From assembly GCA_964035795.1 (NCBI GenBank), contig OZ038320.1, positions 10,824,118-10,888,117 on the forward strand: 64,000 nucleotides of DNA, written 5' to 3'. The notes below the pieces were generated by a model. It was given only the letters and a program-made list of their open reading frames with translations, was not told the origin of the DNA and ran no database searches. This DNA comes from Pterobdella sp. o SKG-2022. Its lineage: Eukaryota > Annelida > Clitellata > Hirudinida > Piscicolidae. Of this stretch, positions 48,976 through 61,207 are shown in pieces (the first letter of the stretch is position 1; every line of letters begins with the position of its first letter). Made by a program: the position numbers and the translations under genes.

Positions 48976-51235
48976 CACATTAAAGCCCAAGTTCTTGCCT
49001 AATCATCAATTTTTTAAAAATTTTAAGACTTTTTTAGAAAAAATTATTCAAAAATATGATATTTTTAAAAAAATTTTTAAAGCAATTTTTTCCAAAGTTA
49101 CGGGGGTCTTCCCTGTAAGGGACATTGGCACAGGCGACATGAAACAAAAATAACAATTTTCTTCAATAGAAATTTATTTTCAATTTTTTCTTAAATTGAA
49201 ATAGTATACAAAAATAAATTATTTGGAAACTTATTCGGTTTTTCAAAATTTTCTAACTTATTAACTGATTATATCAAGTACATAAGTCTGATCCATTTAG
49301 CATCGAACTCATACTAAAAACTTGAATGTAGTGCTACTTTACACTTGGCACATTTTATTCTAGTATGTTTGTGACAATGGCAACATCTCATTTTTCTAAA
49401 AGGCTTTTTTTCATGGTCCTGAGAGTTATCTATTCTTACGAAAGGCGTAACTCATGTGTTTGCCTTTGATCCACGTTGTTTGCTTTTTTGCTGCAGATGT
49501 TTTGTACTTTTCTAAATAGGACTGCACAATGTGCCTTCAAAATCCACTACGCTCTTTTTTGTTTTGCTAAGTCTTTGTACATATTCCATGCATTCTGACA
49601 TGCAGCATCTATTCCAAAAGCAAAATATGACAACCACCATTTTTTCCCTCAAAGATTTTGAGCATGTGCGTTTTGATCAAAAAGATCTACTCCCATATAG
49701 GAGTTGTACATAGCAACCACTTTGGGAAATGCAATAGTAATCTTTTTCCGTTTTGCATCAATTTTAGCAACTCTATTAACGTTTGACAAGATGCATCGCA
49801 TATGCATTTGATGCTAACGTTACCACTTTGTTATCCTTCCAATCTACGACTGCGAGGTTATCTGTAGTGGCCATATCCATCGTAACCCTTTTTTCATTTC
49901 GCAAAACTTTAAAATTTAGAAGACATTTTTCGGTTCTATTTTTTTTGATTGTGCCAGTACTAAAATGACCTAATTCAGTTAACTTTTTCAACAAAGGAAA
50001 TCTTGTAAAAAATCTATCTAAATAAAAATGATAATTTTTTGGTAAAATCGAAATCATTTTTAAAACTACCGAAGCTCCCAAGCCAAGCGTTTTTTGATCA
50101 GGTATTATAATTGATTTTGGTCCTTGATAAGGGATGAAACGCACTACGTACCCGGTAGATGTGCATAAGGACCATAATTTGTAGGCAAAATCGATTGGTT
50201 TTCTATGTATATGTTGTTTCTCTCCATGTTTTCCATAATATGGAATCATTGTTTCATCTATGGAGTACTTAAATCTTTCTTCTTTATTCAAATTATATTG
50301 AAAAGATTTGTTTAGTAGTGCAAAATAGAATGAAAGTTTGGCATATTTGTCTACCAAAGTAAGTTAAGAATTATCACAAGCATGTAGATATTTATGAATC
50401 ACAAACGTGAGAATATTTTGGGAAATGAAAAAAGACACTCGTAATGAATTAGTCTCATCTGCAATGGAGAGGAACAGGTTCTGGGAAATTCTTTTGAAAA
50501 AAAATCATAATTTTTTCAGACACTCTAAAATGTCTATTATACTATTCAACGAAAGACTGAAAAAAAAGTTTATAATTTGGATAGCGAATGTTTATCATCA
50601 TGAATATCATATTACAGGAATTAACATAAACTCACCTTTTCATCTGATTTGAACATGTTGTTTTAGATTTGGAAAAAGTATTTAAATAAGAAAGTTGAAC
50701 ACATTTATAAATAAAAAAAAATTTTATAATTTTTTATGAATTAAAAAATTAAAAAAAAAGTAATTTTTGCTAATTATAAATTAGTTTCAACAATAATATA
50801 TTAAAATTTCATCCAAACTACGTCAAATAAACAAAAGTGAGCAAATGTAGTGTGTGCCAGTGTAACCTACTGGCTACACCTACTTTTAAACCTCATCTAA
50901 CTAGCTTATTATTATTTTATTTCACTTTTTTTTTAAGAATATTTTAAAATAAAGTGTATTCATACTAAAAAGAATTTTACAAAATGATTAAAAAAAAATT
51001 TATTTTATTTGAAGCCAATTTTTAAAGGGTGTGCACGCTTTTGAGATTTTTGCTTAAGGCTGCTTGTTTCAAACTGAAATCTTTATATGGAAAATTACAG
51101 TAAGATTGTCGAAAAATTATTTTAACTGGAATATGATCAAATAATGAAAATAACTAAATGAAAAAAAAATTTTCTTTGATTTTATATACAATTTTAAACA
51201 TAGTGTCGCTACAGGTTACACTGGGCGTTGATGGG
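48976..51235 (-). mobile_element. piggyBac-type DNA transposon, 2.26 kb
   Basis: Flanked by TTAA at 48972-48975 and 51236-51239, the piggyBac target site. The ends are inverted repeats: left CACATTAAAGCCCAAG, right (inverted) CCCATCAACGCCCAGT. The interior codes on the minus strand for a piggyBac transposase (separate entry). Ends and target site are readable but the transposase is damaged, so the element is defective unless helped in trans. Confidence 0.85.
49320..50660 (-). pseudogene. piggyBac transposase (DDE_Tnp_1_7), N-terminal part broken
   Basis: The intact piece 49776-50357 reads VDKYAKLSFYFALLNKSFQY, then FKYSIDETMIPYYGKHGEKQ (first catalytic Asp), FYLDRFFTRFPLLKKLTELG (second Asp), RNEKRVTMDMATTDNLAVVD and VDWKDNKVVTLASNAY (third Asp), so all three Asp of the DDD site are kept. 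At the low end, about 49320-49440, KMRCCHCHKHTRIKCAKCKV is the C-terminal Cys-rich zinc finger, in another frame. Upstream of 50357 the N-terminal domain is scattered over several frames with stops. Inactive as it stands. Confidence 0.85.
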
Positions 51236-51239
51236 TTAA

Positions 51240-51721
51240 TGTTACTTCAAACATATTCGTAATTGTATTGTAAGTGTATTAATAGATGCCCAAAACTCAA
51301 TACCCACCTAGCTTTTAAGAAAAATTTCTAGGTTGATATCACCATTTTTTTTAAATATTAAAAACAGTTTTTTTAGGTACTGTTCCAGCTCTGTTCAAGT
51401 TGGCGCATATTTTACTGAAAAAAACCAATTTCGCCACAATTTATGTATCATTTTACAGGCCTATTTCTAACTGAATGAATTGATTTGAAAATTTAACTTA
51501 TATTGACTAAAATTTTTAATATAACGCCGCAAACCATTTAGAAAATTTCTAGAAAAATGTACTTTCACTAAAACTAATTTAATGACTTTGATAGAAATAT
51601 GGAAAATCAAACAATTAAAAAGTTATGTTTTTACATTTTTAAAAAAATTCGTTTCAACCTATAGTATTTTAGTTCTGTGATATGATTATCATGAATACAA
51701 ATGTATTACTGCTCGACCAAA
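51240..51721. promoter_or_regulatory. 5' flank of DAP3
   Basis: Spacer between the piggyBac end and the DAP3 start codon, A+T-rich, no gene. It should carry the promoter for the DAP3/ATMIN pair. Confidence 0.35.
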
Positions 51722-53559
51722 ATGAATATTTCTCGTAATTTTGGAAGAGTTTTAACAAAGTCAAAAAATGTTCCAAAATCATTAATCTTAGGTTGATATA
51801 TTTTTATTTTATTCAATAATGAACATTCAATAACTTGTTCATTTACAGATAAAAAGCAAAATAGTAATATTGCAGCCGAATTCAAAAAAGCATCGGCCCA
51901 AGGAAACAAAAGATCACTGTACTTGACAGAATTAAATGATCCTACTAAACAAACTAAGAACCATTTGGCAAATTTTTACACTGTTGATTTAGAACATTAC
52001 AAAAGATGGCTTTCAAACGGACTTGAACCATCATTTTATCGGTATCAATTAATTCAAATCAAATTTTCATGAATATAAATTCAATTTATAAATTATTAAC
52101 AGATCATGCAACTCATTCAAAGAGTTCAATTTATTGATACGACAACCTTCTTTGGAGGTTATAGACTATTTAAAAAAAATTGCTGGTAGATCATTTCCTG
52201 TTTTGAAATTCATTTTTCATGGTAGAAATGGGTGTGGGAAATCTAGTTCTCTGGCCCATGTTATTCACTATGCAGCTCTTCAAGACTGGGTCATTGTGCA
52301 TGTGCCTTGGGCTGCTTCTTTCAACAGGTATTTTTCACATTTCATGATTCTATTTTTTCAACAGTTTTTGGTGATTATTTTTGTTTTATTAGACATAAAC
52401 CAGGTGAAGTACAGTATTCAACGTATTCAAAAGTCATGAGAGTTGATCTTCCGATTACTTCTGTCAGTTTTTTAACTCGCTTCAAAACTTCAAATGAAGA
52501 ACTATTGAGAAGAAAAAATTTAAAGATAAAGAATTCTTATATATGGAACAAAAGGGAAGAAAATAAACCTGGAGATGATTTTTTAGAAGTAATAGATTTT
52601 GGGATTAATAGACCTAAGTATGCCACAGATGTAGTAGGCTTGTTATTAAAAGAATTGAGAAGTATGGCAGAAATGGATGAGATAAAGATGCTTGTTGCGA
52701 TAGATGGTGTAAATGCTTTTTGGTCATCCACTAACATGAAGCAGGATGATAATAGGACAAGGTATGTGAACTGATATAAGTGCTATTTTATCTTTTTATC
52801 TAAACTATAATTCTTTCTTAGTTTATATCATGTTTATTGTTTTTGTATATTTTTCACATTTAAATACTCAAGGTTTAGGATATAGTGTTTTTGATCACTT
52901 AAGAATCTTTGCAAAGGTTTAAAATATTTCAATTATCTATAAATTCATTAAAAATGAATAAGTTTGAAAATAATTTTTATTTTTCAATATGAAATTTTTC
53001 AATTTTTTTTGTTTGAAAAGCTTCGCAAATTATTCAAAAAAAACAAAGTTTTTTTAAATTTAGAGTTTAATTTCATAAAACATGTTTACACCTCATTAGT
53101 TAGTTAGTTTATATCTTCATTAAGACAACTTTTTATTTGATTTTATCAAAAGCTTGAAAACTTAAATTTACCAATCATTTGAAAGCTTTATTTATATTCA
53201 GGTTTCATCCAGCTGGAGAGTTGTCATTAGTACATTTCTTCAAAAAACTTTTGAAGTCTGATTGGCATAATGGGGCTGTAGTATGCACAGTAGATGGAAA
53301 TGCTGAATATCCATCCAATAATCTCAAGTCATTGCCTCTGGATTTGTTAGGACAGGAAGGGTTTGAACACATAGATCCATTTTTGCCAATTCTAGTTCCG
53401 GATTACGACGAAAAAGAATTTTATGCCAGTTTACAATATTATTTTGACAAAAAGTGGTTTTCTAAGCCTTATTCACAGACAATCGATGGAATCAAAGAAA
53501 TAAAAGCATTATCGTGTATGAATCCTCTTGAAATTTATAAACTTGCTGTTTGGATGTAG
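51722..53559 (+). CDS. DAP3: DAP3 / mitochondrial ribosomal protein S29, 5 exons
   Basis: GTP-binding P-loop protein of the mitochondrial small ribosomal subunit, also linked to apoptosis in vertebrates. Exons 51722-51791, 51849-52041, 52103-52327, 52393-52761, 53202-53559; 1215 nt, 404 aa (human 398). The N-terminus MNISRNFGRVLTKSKNVPKS is basic and Ser/Asn-rich with no acidic residue, as expected of a mitochondrial presequence. Walker A is GRNGCGKS at 128-135, followed by SLAHVIHYAALQDWVIVHVP; Walker B region MLVAIDGVNAFW with Asp267; then WNKREENKPGDDF, ATDVVGLLLKELR, GFEHIDPFLPILVPDYDEKE. Three introns are about 60 nt. An AATAAA lies 11 nt after the stop (53571) and the next gene starts only 95 bp on. 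Confidence 0.94.
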
Positions 53560-53654
53560 TTTTGTAATAGAATAAATCTTAAAAATCTTAGTTCACTTTT
53601 CTGCGTAGTTTAGTCAGCAAATATTTGTTTTTGTTGTAACTACGAAATGTAATA
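53560..53654 (+). promoter_or_regulatory. 95-bp DAP3-ATMIN gap with AATAAA and AG sites
   Basis: Contains AATAAA at 53571-53576 and several AG dinucleotides after T-rich runs (TTTTCTGCGTAG, TTTAGTCAG) before the ATMIN start. This is enough for a polyadenylation signal plus a trans-splice acceptor, and small for an independent promoter. Confidence 0.45.
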
Positions 53655-56600
53655 ATGCCAAAAGTTTTTCCAAATGTAGAAGAATTAACAAGAGTAAGAA
53701 TTGAAAATGTTACTTGTGAAATAGTTGGTTGCGGCAAGCGTTTTAAACATTCTCTCGCTCTTCGCTTCCACATCGTTAAAGTACACAATATAGTAAAAGT
53801 GAGTATTATGCAAAATAAAAACTTTTTGTTTATAAGAATTATTTTTTGAAAGAATGAATCAGACAATAGTCTTATATGGAAAGGTGCGAACAAAAGCATT
53901 AATCTCGATAACGAGTATCATTGTCCTATACCTTCTTGCCTTTATAATTTCAAGGACGATTCTTCTAAATTTTTCACATCTTTCAAACTTCTCAGACAAG
54001 TATATTCATCAAAAGCATTGATTATTAAATGAATAAACTTTCAAATAATTAATAAAAATTTATAATTTATTAATTTGAATTTTATTGTGAGTTATATTGA
54101 TTTAGAAAATTGATTTTTTTATAGCACTATAACTCTGTTCATGGTAACAAAAGACACCAATGTCAGAACTGTAAAGGTATGTTCAGCAGAAAAAGTGATT
54201 TGAATAGACACATGGGTTTTTGTGAGGGGAGAACTTGTCAATCATGCAAAATAAGAATGTCTGACTCAAAATCACTTGAAGAACATTGTTTATTACTAAA
54301 TCACCAGTTACCTTCTATAAATAAAAAAAACTTCTGTAGAAAAAAAATAACCCAGTTCAAAAAAACTGTTAAAATTCTACCTAAAGCACCTCAAAACATT
54401 GATGCTTCTAATTTGTCATCTACTCAACCATTAAGCAATGCTTTTAATTTTATAATGTTACTACCAACAGAAAACAGTGACAATATCAAAACTACTACAA
54501 TTAACCATCAAAAAATTAATTCTATAACAAAAAATCAATACCCATCTATAAACTTTTATGAAAAAATTAAAGATGATGATAACCCTTTGATAGCATTCAA
54601 CTCTGATATCAACAGTAATCCAAAGAATGCTTCTAATAATATTGATTCGGATACAAATATTTTAGTTAATAATGAAAATAACAGAGAAACTAACACTGTT
54701 GATTTCATGATGTCAAAGTTAATAGCTTCTTCATCATCACTTTCATCCTGTTCATCATATTCATCTTCAACCTCTCCTTTATACAAGGCTGTTGAGATTC
54801 AAACCATGGGATTATCAAAAAAGAGCAAGAAATCGCAAGGATCACAGGTTTTTTTAATTTTTTTTATTTCAATAATTCTGATTATATATCTACACTTGCA
54901 TTTGTTTTAAAATGCAAGTTTCAATTTTTTTAACTTCATAAATATACTGTGTATAAATTATCTATTCATCTTTTTTTTCTATTTTTATATTATAGCCTTG
55001 AGAATTGTAGTTATATTGCACAAAAACTATATTCTGGGCGTGACGTCAAAATACACCAAACTCAGCGCCTGTTTTTTTCTTTATTACTTGGATAACAGTA
55101 GACTTTGCTAGCTTTTATTGACATACGTATATTCTAGTATCATTTTTATTCGCTTGGCGGATAATCATTCATTTTTTGACAACGACAAAGCAAACTGTGT
55201 GGGAACGGTGGATCTTGAATTCGTTAATCACCATTTGAACGTTAACTTGGACGGGAAGTCTTTGAAAATTTGTATTAAATAAATGGCTTATTTTATAAAT
55301 TACGCTATAATAGTATCATTAATCTGAGCTGACTGCTGTCAACCTCTGGAACATGTACAGTAGTATAATCTAATAAAATTTAATTAACTCAGCACGCTGT
55401 AGTCACAGGTTGCATTTTTAATAATTCCTATACCAGTAGACTCCAACCGCCTTTATCAAGACTGATGTTTAGGTATCGTTGTCAGTAGGCTTGGTGACTT
55501 TTCATAATTTAAAAAAAAGCAAACTGGTTTAATTTGAACATGAAGTGAATGAGATAATACCAGACGGTTTTAGAGGGTTTTCCATTCAGGAAATACGATC
55601 CTTGATATCAAGGAGTTCTTGTGAGCTATCAAATAGCTCAGCCTAAAAAGACGTTTTTGAAAGCAAAATTATGTCATCTTGAATCGCTTTGTATTGCACT
55701 TTTAGAATGATGTAGTTTCTGAAAGCCAAATATTGTATTGAATGATGTTGAAGTAATAAATTTTGATAACTTTAAGTGTATTTTTTGTAAAATATATCAA
55801 TACATCTAGCAAAGTTTCAATTTTTGAGGCTTTAAATTAGGCTGTAGACTGAGTGGTGCAAAAATAGCTCTTTATAAAGTAGTTGTATTCACGTCGTTTT
55901 TTAGATACCTCAATGGAAGCATATTAAAACTCTGGCCAGTTTCATCTGTGATCATGTGTGTCTAATGGATAAACAGGAATTTCAATTTTGTATCTTTGGA
56001 CAGACCATACATGCAGAGGACATATTTTATTTTTCCATGCTTTCTTATGTAACGAAACTGATTCGACGTTTCAGGAAGCGCAGTCAAATAAATGTTTCAC
56101 TCACGTAAAAAGAACTCGTCGTAGATCAAAGTGCTTTTCGGCCAGCTTTCTATAAAGACGTAGCTGGTTTCCTAAAAAAACATACAGAAGACCTAGAGGA
56201 ATTGAAAGTGGGAAAAAAGATTTTAAACTGAGCGTTGTTCTTTTTTAGGTCGTTCAGCTGCGTTATACTACGAGCTTCAAGTGGGGTCAATTAAGTCAAT
56301 GTTGATTACACCACCAAGACCTTTTGTATTTAATATTTCTTTATGGTCCATGTTTATTTTATCTTTATTGTGAAATGTTTATATTGATTTGATAAGTTTT
56401 TTTTAAATCCTTAATTTCACTTGTCTATTGAAATGAGAATATTTATTTTCCAAAGGTTGTTGCCAAAAAAAAAAGGTTCTTACTGACTGAGAATAACCAG
56501 ACACAAACTATCCCTTATACTAAAAATCTCAACCATACTCAAATCTTACCAGCTTTCACATATTCAATAACTTCGCCAAACGCTTATTCAAAATTTTTGA

Positions 56601-57151
56601 GCATTTCAACTTCAACAACAATTTCACATTCTATACCTGCATTTTCTTCTATTCAAACTCAAACATCAGAACATGAAAGTTATGGGCACTTCAAAAGCTT
56701 TTTTGAAAGAAAAGAATTTGAAAGAAAATGCAATGAAGCTTGTGTAATCACACATGATTGTGGTAGTATTAATCCTTATGACCTCAGCTTTGAAAATGTA
56801 ATAAATTACAACATGAAAATTAATATGGAGTCACCCAAAAACAATTTAATGAATTCAACTGATGTTAACTTAGAACATCTAGAAAGCAAGGAAAATTCTG
56901 TGAACATTTTCCATTCAGCTGAAACTCAGACAAATTTTTCATGGTCAATAGACGATTTCACATATTTATCTGAGGAAATTTTCAATCCATTATTACCTTC
57001 AGAATGTTTCATCAGCACTGAAACACAAACAACTAATACAGACTTACCAGATTTATCAGATATTTGTGATTTATTGGATACTTCTGAAATAACAACCCAA
57101 ACTCCACTGTTTCTCCATACTGAAGAAGCTCATACCCAAACTTATAACTAA
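53655..57151 (+). CDS. ATMIN: ATMIN/ASCIZ-type zinc-finger protein with TQT (LC8-binding) array, 4 exons
   Basis: Transcription factor that activates the dynein light chain LC8 gene and is itself bound by LC8; also an ATM partner in vertebrates. Exons 53655-53798, 53853-53999, 54125-54847, 56492-57151 join in phase to 557 aa. Zinc fingers: CEIVGCGKRFKHSLALRFHI..H; CPIPSCLYNF...H..H across exons 2-3; CQNCKGMFSRKSDLNRHMGF; CQSCKIRMSDSKSLEEHC. A Ser/Asn-rich disordered middle follows, then TQT motifs: VEIQTM, NQTQTI, SIQTQTSE, AETQTNF, STETQTT, ITTQTPL, AHTQTYN. The final residues (HTQTYN) end on a motif. The start of exon 4 (after AG at 56490-56491) is the least certain join, since intron 3 is 1.6 kb and might hide another exon. 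Confidence 0.87.
55300..55385 (+). repeat. Dispersed short repeat, copy B, in ATMIN intron 3
   Basis: ATAATAGTATCATTAATCTG, CTGCTGTCAACCTCTGGAAC and ACATGTACAGTAGTATAATC here are matched closely by the inverted copy at 63172-63260 and loosely by 26095-26210. About 80 bp, no coding frame, no recognised family. Confidence 0.6.
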
Positions 57152-58491
57152 GGCTTTTATTACTATAATCACAAATAATTTATGCCAGATTTTATTTCAC
57201 AGTATTTACTTATGTATTATATTGCTAAACTATATGAATCTCGGAAATAGTCTTATATTATATTGGTACTAAAAATTTCGAAAAAATTTGACATGGTTCT
57301 TTTAAAATCATTAGTTTACTGAGTTATTCAAATAAAAGTTATTTTTTGATGGATTTTAATTTATTCTGCTTCATTTGTGTCTTTCTCTAAAATGATTACA
57401 CAAAATTACATTTAGTATTGAATACAATTCATGATAAAAATTTACCTCGTCTTTGAGACATTTTGCGACTTTCAAATCAATTTCATTGCATTTTCCGAAA
57501 AACTTTTTATAAGGATACTGGAAAAATTATGTTTAAGATTTTATGCGAATTAATATATTAATGACAGTCAGTAACTATTGTAAATACCATTTCATGACAG
57601 TCTTTAAGTTTTTTAATCAGAATGTTGCACTCGTGAGTGTGCAAATGATAGGATAAATCCGGATGCATTATAAAAAAAATAACTTGTTCAGTTGGTTATT
57701 ATATACTTTTAATAAACGCTAAAAGTTTGCCAAAGACATCGTTAGTATTTTTTTTTAAATCGAATTTACTTTTCAAAATTATATACTAAAAATTTTTACA
57801 GCAAAAATGATAATTTAAAAAAAATCTTTTCAAACTGTGTGACATTTTAAAAACAAGAATGTAAGCTTTTTTTTGAGTAAACTAGCTATGTTAAAAAAAT
57901 TTAAATAAAAATGCAGCTTTTTTATAGGAATTTTCAAAGTTTTAGACGTTATAAACCTTTGAAGATACATTCACTAATTTAGTTCACTAAAAACAACACC
58001 TAAAGCAACATAATTGTTAAAAAAATAATATCGTTAAGTTGAAAAAAATCCCCCATCAAATTTTTGTAATATTTTAAGAATTATGAAATACATGGGTATC
58101 AATATATATGAAAAAAAAACATGGGTATCAAAATCTTAAGCAGCTTCTAAAAAGCGCTTTAAGAATTTAAAGAAATTCAGAAAACCTTTAAAAAACTTGA
58201 GTTTATAATAAACTTTTCAGTATTTGTTAAGATTTTTTCATAGCTATAAAAAAATTGATAAAGATTTTGGAAATTTTTTTTTTATTAAAATTTTTAATAA
58301 AATATATGTACTTTGTTAGTTTTTGCTATAAAAGTTGATTTAAGTTAAATTAATTAAAGTCGATGGCATGACTTAAGGAATAAATAAAATTATCAGAACT
58401 TTTCAAAGTATTGCTGAAAAAGCTAATATTCAAATTAATATATGAAATTTAAAATTAAACGTTTTAACTAAATTCGAATACATTTTTAGTT
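57152..58491. other. Intergenic ATMIN - MPHOSPH6
   Basis: A+T-rich spacer of 1.3 kb with no recognised gene. A tandem pair of CATGGGTATCAA words is at about 58091-58130. Confidence 0.4.
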
Positions 58492-61207
58492 ATGGCAAAA
58501 AACAAAGTTTTAGAAAATCTAGCTCATATGAAAGTTAATATTCAATTTACTGACATTTTGAAACATGCTTCATTTTTTCAATCAATTAATTTTTTTGTTA
58601 AAATGTTTATAGTTTATGATACGAGCTAGCACAAAGACTGAAGAAACTCTTCCAAAAGAAAAGATTGTGGATGAAGATCATTGGAGACTTGATGTCCCAG
58701 ACTTACCTGAAATAAAGTAAATAGTCTGCATTGTTTTTTTATTATATAAAATTGATTTTCAAAATTTTAATTTTTGCAGATGTCGATTTGTTTATGGAAG
58801 TTACTCTGACTGTGCTAATTTTAGTTTTGGCCGTTTTTCGTTCAAAAATTTCAATCCAACAGTTGAAGTATAATTATAATTTTTGTATATATTCATACAT
58901 AAAATTAATTGATTCATATAATTTTTTAGAAATTACAAAAACAATTTGATTCTGAATTCATTGAAAATACATGCCAAGAAAATGAACAAAAGGATACAAT
59001 AACAGAAGAAGAAATGACCCAAAGGTTTGTGATGATACTGCTACTTGTATCAGATGCCATTCCCTAAACATTTTTGAATATTTTGAGGATTACTAAATCT
59101 ACTCGATTAAAATTTTTTTACACTTGTGAAAATTGCGTCAAAAATGACAAAAGGGACTTAGCTGTTATAGACCATGAAAAGCTACTTGCATGGCAAGAAC
59201 ATTATGAATGTCTGTTGAATGAGGAGTTTGATTGAAATAACGAGTCATTAGCACTAAACAATCCCTTAATTGGACCATGGCCCAAGATAGAAGTCGACAC
59301 AGTGATAAGAGTTTTGGGCAGAATGAAGTGTGGTAAAGCAGCTGGTAGTTTTGGAGTTGTTGCAGAAATGTTGCAAGGTTTTGGTGAAGTAGGCATTAGT
59401 CATATGACAGACCTTTTCAATGGTATCTTAGATGAATATAAAATATCTGAAGACTGGAACACAAACTGGATCCTCAACTGCTTCAAAAACAAGGGTGAGG
59501 CGACTGACAGAGGGAATTATAAAGGTTTGAAACTCTTGGAGCACTTGATGAAGGTCTTCGAAAAGGTTATTGAGGAAGAAATTAGAAGACAGGTAAGTAT
59601 CGACTCAATGCAGTTCGGATTTATGCCAGGTAGAAGTACCATCGATGCTATTTTCATAGCTCTACAGTTGCAAGAAAGGTATCTTGGCAATAAGAAAAAA
59701 CTTCACTTTGCCTTTGTTGATCTAAAAAAAGCCTTCGATAGAGTTCCAAGAGAAGTTGTTAGGTGGTCTTTGAGGAAACTCAGGGTGATGGAGTGGTTAG
59801 TAAGGATGGTCATGGCTATGTATTCAGGTAGCAAGAGTAGAGTAAGAATAAATAATGTGCTGGGTAACAAGTTCAGTGTGAAGGTTGATGTCCACCAAGG
59901 TTCTGTACTGAGTCCTTTGCTCTTCATCATTGTTCTATAAGCGCTATCCAGTGAATGCAGAAATAGATCCTTGTGGGAATTATTGTATGCTGATGACTTA
60001 GTGATTATTGCTAAAAGTCTGAAAGAGTTAGAAGATATTTACTGTTCTTGGAAAAGCAGTATTGAAAGCAAGGGTCTTAGAGTGAACATAAAAAAACGAA
60101 GGTTATGGTCAGTGCTCTGTATCATGGTCCAAGTTTCCAGTCTGGAAAACACTCTTGTGGAGTGTGTTTTAAAGATGTTGGCGTCAGCTCTATACTTTGC
60201 ACTCTATGTAACCACTGGGTTCACAAACGCTGTAGTGGCCTGAAAAGCAAATTAGCTTCTGTCATAAACTTCAAATGTAAGGCGTGTTTAGATCCTCAAG
60301 TTAGTGATGTTGATTATAAGGCCGTTAAACTTGTTGGAAATAAATATGAAGTGGTTAACCAATTTTTTTATCTAGGAGATATGATTAGTGCTGGTGGTGG
60401 AGCTGAAGCTAGTACTATTGCCCGTGTAAGGTCTGGTTGGAAGAATTTTAGGGTATTGTTACCTCTTAGCCATTCGGGTCATTTCACTAAAAACAAAGGG
60501 GCGTTTATATGCTGCTTGCATGAGGAGTGTTATGGTAGTGAGACTTGGCCTCTAAAAGTGGAAGATATTACTAGAATATCCAGAGCTGATAAAACGATGA
60601 TCAGGTGGATGTGCAATGTAAGCTTAAAGGATGGCATATCATCAGATGAATTGAGGGACAGACTGAGAATTCCAGACATCACTGAGGTGCTATGAAAAAA
60701 TAAACTGAGATGATTTGGGCATGTAATGAGGATGGATGCTGGTAACCCAGCAAGTGCTTGCAGGCATGTCGTGGTAGAGGATAAGCGAGAAGAAGGTAGA
60801 TCAAGAAAAACATGGTCCCAATTGAAAAGCGACGATCTTAGAAGAATGAAACTCAATCCTAAATTTGCCCAAGACCGTAGATTGTGGACAAGAGCTATTA
60901 TGAGACCCCGTCCAACCCATGCTAGCATGGAAACGTACACAAAACGATAATGATGATGACTTGTATATTTAAACTAACTTTGAGAATTTCTTACACTATT
61001 CTTTTTTCATGTCCATCCTTTCATTTATGTATCATGTGTATCCATGAGATCATCATCATGTTTCACAGATATTCATCATTAATTGGAACTCTTGGGAGAA
61101 AACTACAAACAAAAAGGAAAAGGGCAGAAGAAACTAACACCAAAACCGTTTCTGATACTAATAACACTTCAAATAAAAAATCTAAATTCAAAAAACCTAT
61201 TGATTAA
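58492..61207 (+). CDS. MPHOSPH6: M-phase phosphoprotein 6 (MPP6), 5 exons, LINE in intron 4
   Basis: RNA-exosome cofactor that binds the exosome and the MTR4 helicase and helps 3' processing of 5.8S rRNA. Exons 58492-58533, 58613-58716, 58780-58867, 58930-59024, 61069-61207; 468 nt, 155 aa (human 160). Family blocks: LENLAHMKFMIR at the start, DEDHWRLDVPDLPEIK, FGRFSFKNFNPTVEKL, TEEEMTQRYSSLIGTLGRKL, and the basic tail KKSKFKKPID (human ends KKMFLKPQD). Exon 4 ends AG and exon 5 begins A, so the Arg codon spans the 2.04-kb intron that contains the LINE; both splice sites are intact. Confidence 0.94.
59095..60958 (+). mobile_element. RTE-like LINE with PHD-like finger, 5'-truncated, in MPHOSPH6 intron
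   Basis: Parts in order: connector VLGRMKCGKAAGSFGVVAEM; RT (QFGFMPGRSTIDAIFIALQL, FAFVDLKKAFDRVPREVVRW, HQGSVLSPLLFIIVL then a stop at 59938, LLYADDLVIIAKSLKELEDI); a Cys/His finger CGVCFKDVGVSSILCTLCNH, WVHKRCSG, CKACLDP; tail NQFFYLGDMISAGGGAEAST, SETWPLKVEDITRISRADKT, LRWFGHVMRMDAG-like, ending HASMETYTKR. The 3' end CCATGCTAGCATGGAAACGT plus ATAATGATGATGAC is a short-repeat tail. Only about two frameshifts and two stops break RT and tail, so this is the youngest-looking LINE here. The endonuclease is absent. Confidence 0.85.

Noticed and set aside
54556..54786. 76-codon acidic minus-strand frame
   Set aside because: Antisense of the Ser/Asn-rich ATMIN exon 3.
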